The notes: generated by a model from the sequence alone, not told the origin. 64,000 nt of DNA from Pseudomonas serboccidentalis (GCF_028830055.1 NZ_CP101655.1:2188051-2252050), one strand, 5' to 3'. Shown: positions 32,250 through 42,087, counted from the stretch's first letter. Program-made: numbers and translations.

Positions 32250-33061
32250 TACCTACCTCCAAACAGGCGCTCGAAGAATCCCTTCTTCTCGACATCGAGG
32301 AAACGGTGGGCTTTTTCTTTGCCCAGCAAACGGTCGACGGTATCGCTGTATGCCTGACCGGCGTCGCTCTGGTCGTCGAGAATCACCGGTACGCCCTGGT
32401 TGGATGCCTTGAGCACCGCCTGGGATTCCGGGATCACGCCGAGCAGGGTTACCGAGAGAATTTCCTTGACGTCTTCCACGCCAAGCATCTCGCCCTTTTC
32501 AACACGCTCCGGGTGGTAGCGGGTGATGAGCAGGTGTTCCTTGATTGGGTCTTCGCCACGTTCGGCGCGACGCGACTTGCTCGCCAGCAGGCCGAGCATG
32601 CGGTCCGAATCTCGTACGGAAGACACTTCCGGGTTGGTCACGACGATCGCTTCGTCAGCGAAGTACATGGCCAGGTGTGCGCCTTTCTCGATGCCCGCCG
32701 GAGAGTCGCAGACGACGAACTCAAATTGTTCCTTGAGCTCCATCAGAACTTTTTCCACGCCTTCGACAGTCAGCGCGTCTTTGTCGCGGGTCTGGCTGGC
32801 GGCCAGCACGTAGAGGTTTTCCAGGCGCTTGTCTTTGATCAGGGCCTGCTGCAGGTTGGCTTCGCCGTTGACCACGTTGACGAAGTCATACACCACGCGA
32901 CGCTCGCAACCCATGATCAGGTCGAGGTTACGCAGGCCCACGTCGAAGTCGACGATCACTGTTTTGTGGCCGCGCAGAGCGAGGCCGGTACCGATAGCGG
33001 CGCTGGTGGTGGTCTTACCCACACCACCCTTGCCGGATGTAACCACGAGAATCTTGGCCAA
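32249..33061 (-). CDS. minD: Septum-site-determining ATPase MinD
   Basis: A 270-residue ParA/MinD ATPase. It has the deviant Walker [11 protein letters not shown] (10-19), [20 protein letters not shown] (Walker B), [13 protein letters not shown] and the C-terminal amphipathic membrane-targeting helix ([12 protein letters not shown]). It recruits MinC to the membrane at the poles and oscillates with MinE. It is the middle gene of minC-minD-minE. Confidence 0.98.
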   Translation of the reverse strand: MAKILVVTSGKGGVGKTTTSAAIGTGLALRGHKTVIVDFDVGLRNLDLIMGCERRVVYDFVNVVNGEANLQQALIKDKRLENLYVLAASQTRDKDALTVEGVEKVLMELKEQFEFVVCDSPAGIEKGAHLAMYFADEAIVVTNPEVSSVRDSDRMLGLLASKSRRAERGEDPIKEHLLITRYHPERVEKGEMLGVEDVKEILSVTLLGVIPESQAVLKASNQGVPVILDDQSDAGQAYSDTVDRLLGKEKAHRFLDVEKKGFFERLFGGR

Positions 33062-33260
33062 GGTGTTTCACCCCTAAGGAAGAAGGACTTTTTAGCCCCT
33101 GAAAAACATCTCTTGAAAACTACTGCAGTCGGACAGCCTTGGCTGGAATTCGGCGCAAGTCGCACTTGCCGGGGGCAAACACTCCTTGATCCTTTTTCCT
33201 ACTTCGTTTGAGCCGTTTTCGCTACGTTTTAGAGATGCTTGGAAAATGCGGCAGTATCCG

Positions 33261-33998
33261 TTAAAGCCGAATGATGTTCAACACGTCGGCCGACAGGCTG
33301 ACCTGTACGCCGGAGCCCCACAGCGGATCGCGACGCAAATCCTCGGAAACCTTGTAATGCCCGGCGATGGAGATTAGTTCAGCGCTCAATTGCTGACAGA
33401 AAATCCGGGCCTTGGTGTCGCCTTTGACGCCAGCCAGCGCGCGACCGCGCATCGGGCCGTATACATGGATGTTGCCATCGGCAAGAAGTTCCGCCCCCGG
33501 ACTGACCGAAGAAACCACGACCAAATCGCCACCCTGGGCGTATATCTGTTGGCCACCACGTACTGGCGAAGTGATTACGCGGGTCGGTTTGATGGTCGGC
33601 TCTGGTGGTTTTTCCGGCTTCTTTTTGACTTCCGGTTCCGGGGTTTCCAGCGGCCGCTCACGGGCGCCGGAGGGCGGCAGCACCGGGATGTCGATGGCGA
33701 TGGCGGCGGCGATGTCTTCAATACGGCTGGCGCGGATCGCCAGGGTGCGCAGGCCATGCTGGCGGCACACGCGCATCAGCCCGGGCAGGTCGACCGCGCC
33801 TTCACCCGGCGGCAGTTTGTCCAGCGCCAGGACCAACGGTGCATTGCTGAAGAAATTCGGCGCCTGGGCGACTTTGGCGGCCAGTTGCCGATCAAGGCTG
33901 TCGAGGTCGTTGCGGGACAACTCCAGTACCGTAATGGCCAGCATGCTGCCCTTCAACTGGAACACGGGATCTTGGTCTGGCGATTCGTTTTGGCTCAT
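33261..33998 (-). CDS. minC: Septum site-determining protein MinC
   Basis: A 245-residue protein. The start [17 protein letters not shown] is preferred over the in-frame ATG at 34064, which would add an unneeded hydrophobic tail. The N-terminal MinC_N domain (to ~105) is followed by a charged Pro/Glu/Lys linker ([14 protein letters not shown]) and the C-terminal beta-helix domain ([30 protein letters not shown]). It inhibits FtsZ polymerisation away from midcell. A 199-bp gap separates it from minD. Confidence 0.96.
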   Translation of the reverse strand: MSQNESPDQDPVFQLKGSMLAITVLELSRNDLDSLDRQLAAKVAQAPNFFSNAPLVLALDKLPPGEGAVDLPGLMRVCRQHGLRTLAIRASRIEDIAAAIAIDIPVLPPSGARERPLETPEPEVKKKPEKPPEPTIKPTRVITSPVRGGQQIYAQGGDLVVVSSVSPGAELLADGNIHVYGPMRGRALAGVKGDTKARIFCQQLSAELISIAGHYKVSEDLRRDPLWGSGVQVSLSADVLNIIRL

Positions 33999-34115
33999 AT
34001 CGGCATACAACGGCTTGTCACTAAAAGTGCCGAGACTTATAACGAGAACGCCCGCGAGCCGCAAGCCGGGTCGAACGATGTAGAATGCGCGGCCACTGTA
34101 TTTACGGAAGCTTTA

Positions 34116-35051
34116 ATGGATCGCCCGCGTTTTCGAAAAGCCTATCTTTCTCCCCGCTTCTGGCCGCTCTGGTGCGGTCTGGGGCTGTTGTGGCTGGTCG
34201 TGCAGTTGCCGTATCCGGTTTTACTGACGATCGGTCGTGTCCTGGGCGCGTTGATGTATCGCGTGGCCGGCGACCGGCGGCGCATTGCCAAGCGCAATCT
34301 TGAGCTGTGCTTCCCGGAAAAATCCGCCGCCGAACGCAAACGCCTGCTCAAGGAAAACTTCGCCTCCACCGGTATCGCCTTCTTTGAAATGGCGATGAGC
34401 TGGTGGTGGTCCCGTGAGCGCCTGGCGAAACTGGCCCACGTCGAAGGGCTGGAGCATTTGCAAAAAGCTCAGCGCGAAGGCAAGGGCGTGATCCTCATGG
34501 CCGCGCACTTCACCACGCTGGAAATCGGCGCAGCGCTGCTCGGCCAGCAACACACCATCGACGGCATGTACCGCGAGCACAAGAATGCGTTGTTCGACTT
34601 TGTTCAGCGTCGTGGTCGCGAGCGGCACAACCTCGACTCGCTGGCGGTGGAGCGTGACGACGTGCGCGGCATGCTCAAGTTGCTGCGTTCGGGCCGGGCG
34701 ATCTGGTACGCACCGGATCAGGATTATGGCGCCAAGCAAAGCATCTTCGTGCCGCTGTTCGGCATTCAGGCGGCGACGGTGACCGCGACCACCAAGTTTG
34801 CCCGGTTGGGTAAAGCGCTGGTGGTGCCGTTCACTCAGGAGCGTCTGGCGGACGGCAGCGGTTACCGGTTGGTGATCCATCCGCCGCTGGAAGACTTCCC
34901 CGGTGAAACCGAAGAGGCCGACTGCATCCGCATCAACCAGTGGGTGGAAAGTGCGTTGCGCGCCTGCCCTGAGCAATACTTGTGGGCGCATCGCCGCTTC
35001 AAGAGCCGGCCACCGGGCGAGCCCAAGTTGTACGCCAAGCGGCGCCGTTGA
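34116..35051 (+). CDS. lpxL: Lipid A lauroyl/acyl transferase LpxL (HtrB)
   Basis: A 311-residue inner-membrane enzyme. The ATG at 34116 is preceded by ACGGAAG. A hydrophobic helix (~20-45) is followed by the lysophospholipid acyltransferase core with the HX4E motif HFTTLE, then YREHKNALFD and QDYGAKQSIFVPLFG. It transfers a secondary acyl chain from acyl-ACP to the lipid A precursor. It is divergent from minC. The long in-frame extension upstream (to 33390) is antisense to minC and not real. Confidence 0.93.
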   Translation: MDRPRFRKAYLSPRFWPLWCGLGLLWLVVQLPYPVLLTIGRVLGALMYRVAGDRRRIAKRNLELCFPEKSAAERKRLLKENFASTGIAFFEMAMSWWWSRERLAKLAHVEGLEHLQKAQREGKGVILMAAHFTTLEIGAALLGQQHTIDGMYREHKNALFDFVQRRGRERHNLDSLAVERDDVRGMLKLLRSGRAIWYAPDQDYGAKQSIFVPLFGIQAATVTATTKFARLGKALVVPFTQERLADGSGYRLVIHPPLEDFPGETEEADCIRINQWVESALRACPEQYLWAHRRFKSRPPGEPKLYAKRRR

Positions 35052-35086
35052 TCGACCTATCCCTTTAAGCACCATGGAGCGTTGCG

Positions 35087-36259
35087 ATGAGCCCAGCTGA
35101 ACCGGTCACAGGTTTGATTCTTTCCGGCGGCGGGGCTCGGGCGGCGTATCAGGTGGGGGTGCTGGCGGCGATTGCCGAATTGCTGCCGCTGGGCGCGGAC
35201 AATCCGTTTCCGGTGATCGTCGGCACCTCGGCCGGAGCGATCAATGCGGTCAGCCTGGCCAGCGGCGCCACCGACTTTCGCGCCGCCATCGAACGTCTCA
35301 CCTTGTTCTGGCAGGGCTTTCGCAGTCACCGGGTGTTGCGCAGCGACTGGCCCGGGGTGATCCGTCAGGCCAGCCGTTTTGTCAGTCACAGCCTGCTCGG
35401 CATCGGCCGCCAACTGCCGGTGGCTCTGCTCAACAGCTCGCCGCTGCGCGACCTACTCAATGAAAAACTGCACATGCCCGGCATCGCCGAATCCATCGCG
35501 CGCAAGCAATTGCATGCGGTGGCGGTGACCGCGTTCGGCTATGAGTCGGGGCAGGCGGTGACGTTCTATCAGGGCGGCGGCAAGATCGATGCGTGGTTGC
35601 GCCACCGGCGGATCGGCGTGCCGGCGCAGTTGTCGGTGGACCATCTGCTGGCCAGTTCGGCGATCCCGTTGCTGTTTGCGCCAGTGAAAATCGGCGAGGA
35701 ATATTTCGGTGACGGCGCGGTGCGCCAATCAGCGCCGATCAGCCCGGCACTGCATCTGGGCGCGAGCCGGGTGCTGGTGGTGGGCGTGAGTGGCAACCCG
35801 CGCGGTTTCGATCCGCAGCAGCCGCTGGAGCGCGCCTACACCGGGCAACAGCCGACGCTGGCGCAGATCGGCGGGCACCTGCTCAACAGCACGTTCATTG
35901 ACAGCCTGGAGAGCGACATCGAGTTGCTGCAGCGTCTGAACCAGTTCAGTCACCTGATGCCCGAGGGCATTCCGACTCGCGAGCTGGGGGTGGCGCCGGT
36001 GGAGGTGTTGGTGATTGCGCCGAGTCAGCCGATCGATGAAATCGCGGCGCGGCATCGCCAGGAGTTGCCGGCGGCGTTGCGCCTGTTTTTGCGCGGACCG
36101 GGGGCGACCAAGACCAGTGGGGCAGGGGTGTTGAGTTATCTGCTGTTCGAGGCGGGGTATTGCAGCGAGCTGATCGACCTGGGACGGCGCGATGCGTTGG
36201 CCAAGCGTGAGGAACTGTGCCGGTTTCTGGGGATTACCGAGGCGGTGGTTCCGGCCTGA
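35087..36259 (+). CDS. Patatin-like phospholipase
   Basis: A 390-residue protein with no signal peptide. The oxyanion motif GGGARAAYQ (15-23) and the nucleophile motif GTSAG (Ser near 48) pair with the catalytic Asp in DGAV (about 209). It would hydrolyse acyl esters of phospholipids. The C-terminal 180 residues (DUF3336-free) include a conserved block around EMIDLGRRDA-like residues (YCSELIDLGRRDALAKREEL). It lies 35 bp after lpxL and is probably co-transcribed, which suggests a role in envelope lipid turnover. Confidence 0.88.
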   Translation: MSPAEPVTGLILSGGGARAAYQVGVLAAIAELLPLGADNPFPVIVGTSAGAINAVSLASGATDFRAAIERLTLFWQGFRSHRVLRSDWPGVIRQASRFVSHSLLGIGRQLPVALLNSSPLRDLLNEKLHMPGIAESIARKQLHAVAVTAFGYESGQAVTFYQGGGKIDAWLRHRRIGVPAQLSVDHLLASSAIPLLFAPVKIGEEYFGDGAVRQSAPISPALHLGASRVLVVGVSGNPRGFDPQQPLERAYTGQQPTLAQIGGHLLNSTFIDSLESDIELLQRLNQFSHLMPEGIPTRELGVAPVEVLVIAPSQPIDEIAARHRQELPAALRLFLRGPGATKTSGAGVLSYLLFEAGYCSELIDLGRRDALAKREELCRFLGITEAVVPA

Positions 36260-36274
36260 AATCTGTGGTGTTGC

Positions 36275-36368
36275 CATCGCGAGCAGGCTCACTCCTACAA
36301 GGATTTATGTCGGGCGCGCAAATGGCGTCAACAATGAACCCCTGTAGGAGTGAGCCTGCTCGCGATGG
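36275..36368. repeat. REPIN (GTAGGAGTGAGCCTGCTCGCGA family)
   Basis: CATCGCGAGCAGGCTCACTC...CTACA at 36275-36299 faces TGTAGGAGTGAGCCTGCTCG...ATG at 36343-36367, with exact arm symmetry. It lies between convergent patatin and porin genes. Confidence 0.88.
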
Positions 36369-36397
36369 CGTCCTTGCAGACGCCACCTACATCAGCA

Positions 36398-37183
36398 TCA
36401 GAAGTGGAACTTCACCAGGAAGCTGGTCACGTTCTGATTGGTGGTGAACGCACGGGTGTCGTCGATCCCGTACTTGTCTTTCCAGTAGTCGTATTCAACA
36501 CCGACGTACAGCTGCTTCTCGCCGAAATTCAGCGCCTTGCCCAGGTCGTATTTGACCTGTGGGTTGAAGTGCAGGTTGGCGTGGTATTCGCCTTTGCTGT
36601 TGACGTCGTTGTCGACCACCCAGTCCATGAAGCCGTCGATCAGGATGTTCGAGTCGCCGACCGGAATGGTGTAGGACCACACAGGGGTAATCTGCCAGAC
36701 GTTGTCGCCAGCGCGCGAGCCTTCGGTGTGGCGCTGGTAGAAGTTCAGCTGGAAGTAGTCGAAACCGGGAATCGCCAGGTCGAAACCAGGGCCGATCAGG
36801 TACGACTCGACGTCGCCCTCACCGAATTCGTAGGTCATCGCCAGCAGCACGTCCTTGACCGGGCCGAATTCGATCTTCTGGTCGAGGATCTTGCCGAGCG
36901 ACAGGCGCGGGCTGAATTCGCCGTAGTAAGTGTTGTTGCCGACGCCGCCATCAGGCTTGCCGTTGTAGAAGATCTTGTCGACGAACAGGAAGTTATCCCC
37001 GTACTTCCAGGCATCGGCGTGCTCGAAGGTGACGGTCTGCTGGATCGCCGGGTTGACCTTGAAGTCTTTGCCGTAAAGGTAGGTCAGGCTGTTGTTCTGC
37101 CATTGCAGCAGGCCGTCGGCCATGGCCTGGCCGCCGGCCAGCATCGATCCCGCGAGCATCAGGCTGGTGCACATACGTTTCAT
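36398..37183 (-). CDS. Tsx-like outer-membrane channel (copy 1)
   Basis: A 261-residue protein. The signal peptide ends at AMA (about 22). The mature part starts DGLLQWQNNSLTYLYGKDF and contains alternating beta-strand pattern with many aromatic residues, ending in the outer-membrane C-terminal Phe (FLVKFHF). It belongs to the nucleoside-specific channel (Tsx/OmpK) family. It has the same length and high similarity to the gene at 37558-38343, so the two are tandem duplicates. Context (urate and purine catabolic genes) points to entry of nucleosides, purines or ureides through the outer membrane. GGGAG is its ribosome site. Confidence 0.88.
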   Translation of the reverse strand: MKRMCTSLMLAGSMLAGGQAMADGLLQWQNNSLTYLYGKDFKVNPAIQQTVTFEHADAWKYGDNFLFVDKIFYNGKPDGGVGNNTYYGEFSPRLSLGKILDQKIEFGPVKDVLLAMTYEFGEGDVESYLIGPGFDLAIPGFDYFQLNFYQRHTEGSRAGDNVWQITPVWSYTIPVGDSNILIDGFMDWVVDNDVNSKGEYHANLHFNPQVKYDLGKALNFGEKQLYVGVEYDYWKDKYGIDDTRAFTTNQNVTSFLVKFHF

Positions 37184-37557
37184 TCGGTTGCTCCCAAAGT
37201 AGGTGTTCCACGTTTATTTTTTTAAGATCGGCGCTCTGGTGTGGCGCCTTTTTTCGTTGCTGCAAAAGTCATCCGACTGGTCAGCTTTGATGCTGTTAGC
37301 AAGAGCTGAGCCAAGGCTTTCGAAAAGCCAAAAAACGCCCGTTCGGCTGCTGAAAAACAGTCGATTGAGCGTGTTTTCGGGATGCCTCGGTACTGACCGG
37401 GGCCGGGATAAGTTGGCCTGCTGGTCAGGAATTAAATTCGGGCTTTTTTTTAGACCGAATTCAAGAGGCCGCGGAGAATACTGACTCCTCGGCCAGGTCT
37501 CAAGTGCCCCGCAACAGAGCACCGACGACAGGTATGGGGCACGGTTGCGGGCCATCT
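37184..37557. other. 374-bp gap between tandem Tsx-like genes
   Basis: No gene is visible. A hairpin at 37230-37248 (GGCGC / GCGCC) followed by six T residues on the plus strand sits 47 bp before the copy 1 start. A second inverted pair lies near 37506-37555 (GTGCCCC with GGGGCAC, CCCGCAAC with GTTGCGGG) just after the copy 2 stop and may serve as its terminator. The gap leaves room for an own promoter for copy 1. Confidence 0.5.
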
Positions 37558-38343
37558 TCAGAAGTGTACCTTCACCAGCAGGCTGGCGGTGTTCTGGTTG
37601 GTGTCGAGGTTGTGGCTGCTTTCGACGCCATATTTGTTCTTCCAGTAGCTGTATTCGGTGCCGACATACAGCTGCTTGTGGCTCCAGCCCAAGGCTTTGC
37701 CCAAGTCGTATTTGATCTGCGGATTGATGTGCAGGTTGGCGTGGTAGGTGCCGCGCGAGTTCTGGTCGTTGTCGACGACCCAGTCCAGATAGCCGTCGAT
37801 CAGCAGGTCGGAATTGCCCACAGGAACGCTGTACGACCAGCCCGGGGTGATCTGCCACACGCCGTCGCCGGGGCGCGGGCCCTCGGTCTGGCGGCGGAAG
37901 ATGTTCAGGGTCACGTAGTTGAAACCGGGTACTTTCAGGTCGAAGCCTGGGCCGATCAGGTAGGCCTCGCTGTCGCCTTCGCCGTACTCGTAGGTCATCG
38001 CCAGCAGCACGTCCTTGATCGGGCCGAACTCGATCTTGCGGTCGAAGATCTTGCCGAACGAGAAGCGTGGGGTGAATTCGCCGTAGAAGGCGTGCGGGCC
38101 TTTGTTGCGGTCTTCCTGACCGTTGTAGAAGATCTTGTCGACGAACAGGAAGTTGTCGCCGTACTTCCACTTGTCGGCGTGCTCGAACGTCACCGTCTGC
38201 TGGATCGACGGGTTGATCGCGAAGTTCTTGCCGTACAGATAGCTCAGGCTGTTGGTCTGCCACAGCAGCAAATCGCCGGCCATGGCCTGACTCGCGGCCA
38301 GCAGGCCGCCACTCAACAGAACGTTGGTTTGCGTGCGAATCAT
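37558..38343 (-). CDS. Tsx-like outer-membrane channel (copy 2)
   Basis: A 261-residue protein starting at MIRTQTNVLLSGG (GGGAGCACCCG before the ATG). The signal peptide ends at AMA. The mature sequence (GDLLLWQTNSLSYLYGKNF ... ASLLVKVHF) is collinear with copy 1, sharing QQTVTFEHAD, KYGDNFLFVDKIFYNG, EFGP.KDVLLAMTYE and YLIGPGFDL. It is nearest the urate/xanthine permease, so the pair could provide outer- and inner-membrane steps of purine uptake. An upstream in-frame extension (to 38433) runs into a REP and is rejected. Confidence 0.88.
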   Translation of the reverse strand: MIRTQTNVLLSGGLLAASQAMAGDLLLWQTNSLSYLYGKNFAINPSIQQTVTFEHADKWKYGDNFLFVDKIFYNGQEDRNKGPHAFYGEFTPRFSFGKIFDRKIEFGPIKDVLLAMTYEYGEGDSEAYLIGPGFDLKVPGFNYVTLNIFRRQTEGPRPGDGVWQITPGWSYSVPVGNSDLLIDGYLDWVVDNDQNSRGTYHANLHINPQIKYDLGKALGWSHKQLYVGTEYSYWKNKYGVESSHNLDTNQNTASLLVKVHF

Positions 38344-38371
38344 CGGGTGCTCCCTCTTGTTTTTATTTTTC

Positions 38372-38493
38372 TGTGGCGAGGGGGATTGCCCCCGTTGGGT
38401 CGCGAAGCGGCCCCCTGCATTTTTATGGGTCAAATCGAGCTGGCAGGTTTACGACTGCTTCGCAGCCGAACGGGGGCAAGCCCCCTCGCCACA
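38372..38493. repeat. REPIN (TGTGGCGAGGGGG family)
   Basis: TGTGGCGAGGGGGATTGCCC...CG and the inverted CGGGGGCAAGCCCCCTCGCC...ACA flank a central GCGAAGCGG / CTGCTTCGCAG pair. It lies between the permease and porin genes on the same strand. Confidence 0.85.
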
Positions 38494-38522
38494 GGGGATT
38501 GCCTTGACTTCAGGCGTTGCTG

Positions 38523-39881
38523 TTAATGCGGGTGTGCGTGGCAGTCGTTGATCGCTGCGCGTTCGGCGCCGCCGAGGATGTTGAACAGCAGGTTCAGCGT
38601 CAGTGCGCTGAGCGTGGCCATGGCGATGCCGCTGTGGGTGATCGGGCTCATCCACAGCGGCAGGTGGGCGAAGAACTCCGGACGCACCACCGGGATCAGG
38701 CCCATACCGATGCTTACCGCCACCAGCAACTGGTTGCGCCGGTCACCGATGTCGGCTTCCTGAAGGATCTTGATTCCGGTCGCGGCAACCATGCCGAACA
38801 TCGCGATCGCCGCACCGCCCAGCACCGCTGGAGGAATCGACGCGACGAGGAATGCGGCTTTCGGCAGCAGGCTCAGCACGATCAGCAGACCGCCGGCGAC
38901 GATGGTCACCGAGCGGCAGCGCACGCCAGTCATCTGCACCAGGCCGATGTTCTGCGCGAACGAGGAGTGGGTGAAGGTGTTGAAGAAACCGGCGACGAAC
39001 GAGGCGCCGGCATCGCACAACAGGCCGCGACGCAGCATGCGCGGGCAGACTTCCTGGCCGGTGATCTTGCCCAGCGCCAGGAACATCCCGGTGGACTCGA
39101 CGAAGATGATCACCACCACCAGGCACATCGACAGGATCGGCGCGAGTTCGAATTTCGGCATGCCGAAGTGCAGCGGAGTGACGAACTGAATCCATGGCGC
39201 GTTGGCCATGCCGCTCAGATCGACCATGCCGATCGCGCCGCACAGCACGTAGCCGATGCACATGCCGATCAGTACGGAAATATTGACCCAGAAACCGCGC
39301 ATGAAGCGGTGGATCAGCAAAATGGTCGCCAGCACCAGAGCGGCGATGGCCAGATAAACCGGGGAGCCGAATTGCGCAGCGGCGGCACCGCCACCGGCCC
39401 AATTCACGGCCACGGGAAACAGCGACAGACCGATCGAGGTGATGACCGTGCCGGTCACCAGCGGCGGGAAGAAGCGCACGACCTTGGACATGAACGGCGC
39501 GATGAGCATGCCGAAGAACCCGGCGGCAATCGTCGCCCCGAAGATCCCCTGCAGGCCGATGCCCGGCATGCCGGCCATGGCGACCATGCTGCCGACCGCG
39601 GCAAAACTGGCGCCCATCATCACCGGCATGCGGATGCCCATGGGGCCGATGCCGAGCGACTGGACGATGGTGGCGATACCGGCGACCAGCAGGTCGGCGT
39701 TGATCAGGAAGGCAATTTCTTCACGACTCAGGCCAGCGGCCTGTCCGATGATCAGCGGCACCGCGATGGCACCGCCGTACATCAGCAGAACATGTTGCAA
39801 ACCGACCAGGATCAGTTGCAAAAGGGGCAAACGCTGAATGGCGGGTGCGTCGGGGATGCGCGCTTTGGACAGCTCGGACAT
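38523..39881 (-). CDS. NCS2 urate/xanthine:cation symporter
   Basis: A 452-residue inner-membrane protein with about 12-14 helices. NCS2 marks are the TM1 GLQHVLLMYGGAIAVPLI motif with the conserved QH, GASFAAVGSM, and the TM8 motif FVESTGMFLALGKITG with its substrate-binding Glu. It resembles UacT/XanQ-type carriers. Placed between porins and the urate oxidase PuuD, its substrate is most likely urate or xanthine (inference from context). A His-rich tail (DCHAHPH) closes the protein. Confidence 0.9.
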   Translation of the reverse strand: MSELSKARIPDAPAIQRLPLLQLILVGLQHVLLMYGGAIAVPLIIGQAAGLSREEIAFLINADLLVAGIATIVQSLGIGPMGIRMPVMMGASFAAVGSMVAMAGMPGIGLQGIFGATIAAGFFGMLIAPFMSKVVRFFPPLVTGTVITSIGLSLFPVAVNWAGGGAAAAQFGSPVYLAIAALVLATILLIHRFMRGFWVNISVLIGMCIGYVLCGAIGMVDLSGMANAPWIQFVTPLHFGMPKFELAPILSMCLVVVIIFVESTGMFLALGKITGQEVCPRMLRRGLLCDAGASFVAGFFNTFTHSSFAQNIGLVQMTGVRCRSVTIVAGGLLIVLSLLPKAAFLVASIPPAVLGGAAIAMFGMVAATGIKILQEADIGDRRNQLLVAVSIGMGLIPVVRPEFFAHLPLWMSPITHSGIAMATLSALTLNLLFNILGGAERAAINDCHAHPH

Positions 39882-39978
39882 GCAACACCTCGGATCTTTT
39901 TATTCTTGTGATTGAACAGCTGCCGGGTGGCTCACAGCTGTCCTTGTGCATCATTCGTATGCTTGGCTGGAGGCATTT

Positions 39979-40110
39979 TGTGGCAAGGGGGCTTGCCCCC
40001 GTTGGGCTGCGAAGTAGCCCCAAAACCTTTAACCGCGTACATCAGGCAGATTGCGATTGCCGGTTTGCGACTGCTGCGCAGTCGAACGGGGGCAAGCCCC
40101 CCTCACCACA
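39979..40110. repeat. REPIN (TGTGGCGAGGGGG family), second copy
   Basis: TGTGGCAAGGGGGCTTGCCC...CCG at the left faces CGGGGGCAAGCCCCCCTCAC...CACA at the right. The centre has GCTGCGAAGTAGC and CTGCTGCGCAG. It lies between puuD and the permease gene, inside the operon. Confidence 0.85.
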
Positions 40111-40161
40111 GGTAAATCCCTTCATCCCAAAAGCCTGCTTTTACACAGGCTTTGGTGTGGC

Positions 40162-41475
40162 TCAGTTGGTCTGGGCTCCCTGGGCGATCCATGCACCAAT
40201 CAGGTCACGTTCCTGCTGGGTCATCTGGGTGATGTTGCCCAGTGGCATGATCTGCGTGGTGATGGCTTGCGCCTGGATGCGCGCCGCGTTCTGACGGATC
40301 TGCTCCGGGGTGTCGAACATCACACCGGCGGGCGCCGCGCTGAACAACGGGCTGGTCGGTTTGGCCGAATGGCAGACCGCGCAGCGTTCCTGGATCACGT
40401 TGTGCACCTTGTCGAACGCAGGCCCTGCGTTGGACGCTTGCGCCGGTGCCGCAGCAGGGGCTGCTGGCGCTGCAGGTGCCGCAGCTTCAGCCGGTTTCGC
40501 GCCACCGCCCAGTGCCGTTTCCGGCAGGGGTTGGTAGTCGATTTTCGCTGGCGCCTTGGCCACGTCCGGCGCGGTCGGCATCGGCGCAGGGCCGGTGACG
40601 TACGCCAGGGTGATCATGCCCACCGCTGCCACGGGCAGGGTCCAGGCAAACTTGTGGCTGTCGTGACGGGTGTTGAAGTAGTGACGCACCAACACCGCCA
40701 ACACGGCGATCCCGGCCAGGATCAACCAGTTGTACTGGCTGCCGTAGGTGCTCGGGAAGTGGTTGCTGATCATGATGAACAGCACCGGCAGTGTGAAGTA
40801 GTTGTTGTGGCGCGAACGCAGCAGGCCCTTGGCGGGCAGCGCCGGGTCCGGCGTGCGGTTCTCGGCGATGGCTGCGACCAGTGCGCGCTGCGCCGGCATG
40901 ATGATGCGGAACACGTTGCCGACCATGATGGTGCCGATGATCGCGCCGACGTGCAGGTACGCGCCACGACCGCTGAACACTTTGCTGAAGCCGTACGCCG
41001 CGCCGATGATCAGCACGAACAGAATGAAGCCCAGCAGAGCAGGGCGTTTGCCCAGCGCCGAGTCGCACAGGAAGGAGTAGATGAACCAGCCGAGGAACAG
41101 CGAGCCGATACCGATGGCCACGCCTTCAGGGCCGCTCAGTGTGCTGCCCGGAGCCAGCAGGTAGAGCGTTGGATTGGAGTAGAACACCACGCACAGCAGC
41201 GCGATCCCCGACATCCAGGTGAAGTAGGCTTCCCATTTGAACCAGTGCAGGTTCTCCGGCATCGACGGCGGGGCCAGTTTGTATTTTTCCAGGTGATAGA
41301 TACCGCCGCCGTGAATCGCCCACAGATCACCGGCCAGACCGGTTTTCGGGTTGACGCGGTTGAGGTTGTTCTCCAGCCAGACGAAGTAGAACGACGCGCC
41401 GATCCAGGCCACGCCAGTGATCATGTGAACCCAGCGCACGCTCAGGTTCAGCCATTCCAACAGATGTGCTTCCAC
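40162..41475 (-). CDS. puuD: Membrane-bound urate oxidase PuuD with cytochrome c domain
   Basis: A 437-residue protein. About eight membrane helices (residues ~10-310) start WVHMITGVAWIGASFYFVWL, the urate hydroxylase/PuuD domain with conserved His residues. A flexible Ala/Pro linker (about 330-355) leads to a periplasmic cytochrome c domain with CAVCH (about 375) and Met in IMPLGN as axial ligand. The family oxidises urate to 5-hydroxyisourate and passes electrons to the respiratory chain rather than to O2. It sits among all downstream ureide genes. Confidence 0.94.
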   Translation of the reverse strand: MEAHLLEWLNLSVRWVHMITGVAWIGASFYFVWLENNLNRVNPKTGLAGDLWAIHGGGIYHLEKYKLAPPSMPENLHWFKWEAYFTWMSGIALLCVVFYSNPTLYLLAPGSTLSGPEGVAIGIGSLFLGWFIYSFLCDSALGKRPALLGFILFVLIIGAAYGFSKVFSGRGAYLHVGAIIGTIMVGNVFRIIMPAQRALVAAIAENRTPDPALPAKGLLRSRHNNYFTLPVLFIMISNHFPSTYGSQYNWLILAGIAVLAVLVRHYFNTRHDSHKFAWTLPVAAVGMITLAYVTGPAPMPTAPDVAKAPAKIDYQPLPETALGGGAKPAEAAAPAAPAAPAAAPAQASNAGPAFDKVHNVIQERCAVCHSAKPTSPLFSAAPAGVMFDTPEQIRQNAARIQAQAITTQIMPLGNITQMTQQERDLIGAWIAQGAQTN

Positions 41476-41526
41476 AGTCTTTACCTCTCGCCTGTCACTC
41501 TTGTTGTCGAGTGATCAGACCTTCTC

Positions 41527-42030
41527 TTATTGGTGGGGGGCGAGGATCAAACGCTCATCCTCTTTGAAAAAATGCTCATCGCAGTTATTGCCTGTGCCAC
41601 TGCGATCAACCACCAGGAAGTCATCCCGCTTTTCGATCGTCAGCACCGGGTGGTGCCAGACGCCGCGATGGTAATTGATGCCCTGCCTGCCGTTGGTGAC
41701 GAAGGCGCGGACCAAGCCTGATACAGGTACATCGCCAAGTGGCGCGACCACGATCAGAAAGGGGTTGCCGAGCAGCGGAATGAAAGCCTGGCTGCCCAGC
41801 GGATGGCGTTCCAGCATGCTCACGGTCAGCGGCATGTCCTGCGCGTCGGCGCGGAAGATGCTGATGATCGCGTTGTCCTCAGGCGTAGCGGTTTCGACCG
41901 TCGCCAGTTTATGGAAGCGCATGGTCGAACCGTTGTTGATCATGAAGTGATCGCTGCCGTCGGTTTCGATCACGTCACCGAAGGGGGCGAAGGCTTCTTT
42001 GGTCAGCGGTTCAATCTGTAGTGTGCGCAT
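41527..42030 (-). CDS. allA: Ureidoglycolate lyase AllA
   Basis: A 167-residue cupin-type enzyme. Family blocks: EPLTKEAFAPFGDVIE at the start, MLERHPLGSQAFIPL, and GVWHHPVL with its His pair (about 125), then FLVVDRSGTGNNCDEHF. It releases urea and glyoxylate from ureidoglycolate, the last step of this cluster. It is 52 bp upstream of puuD on the same strand. Confidence 0.94.
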   Translation of the reverse strand: MRTLQIEPLTKEAFAPFGDVIETDGSDHFMINNGSTMRFHKLATVETATPEDNAIISIFRADAQDMPLTVSMLERHPLGSQAFIPLLGNPFLIVVAPLGDVPVSGLVRAFVTNGRQGINYHRGVWHHPVLTIEKRDDFLVVDRSGTGNNCDEHFFKEDERLILAPHQ

Positions 42031-42087
42031 GCTGTTCTTATCCGAATTCTGTGTTGTTCAACTTGTCAGTGCGTCTTGCGCGATCCC

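Noticed and set aside
33390..34115. In-frame upstream extension of lpxL
   Set aside because: It runs antisense through minC; the ATG at 34116 has a ribosome site and gives the usual LpxL length.
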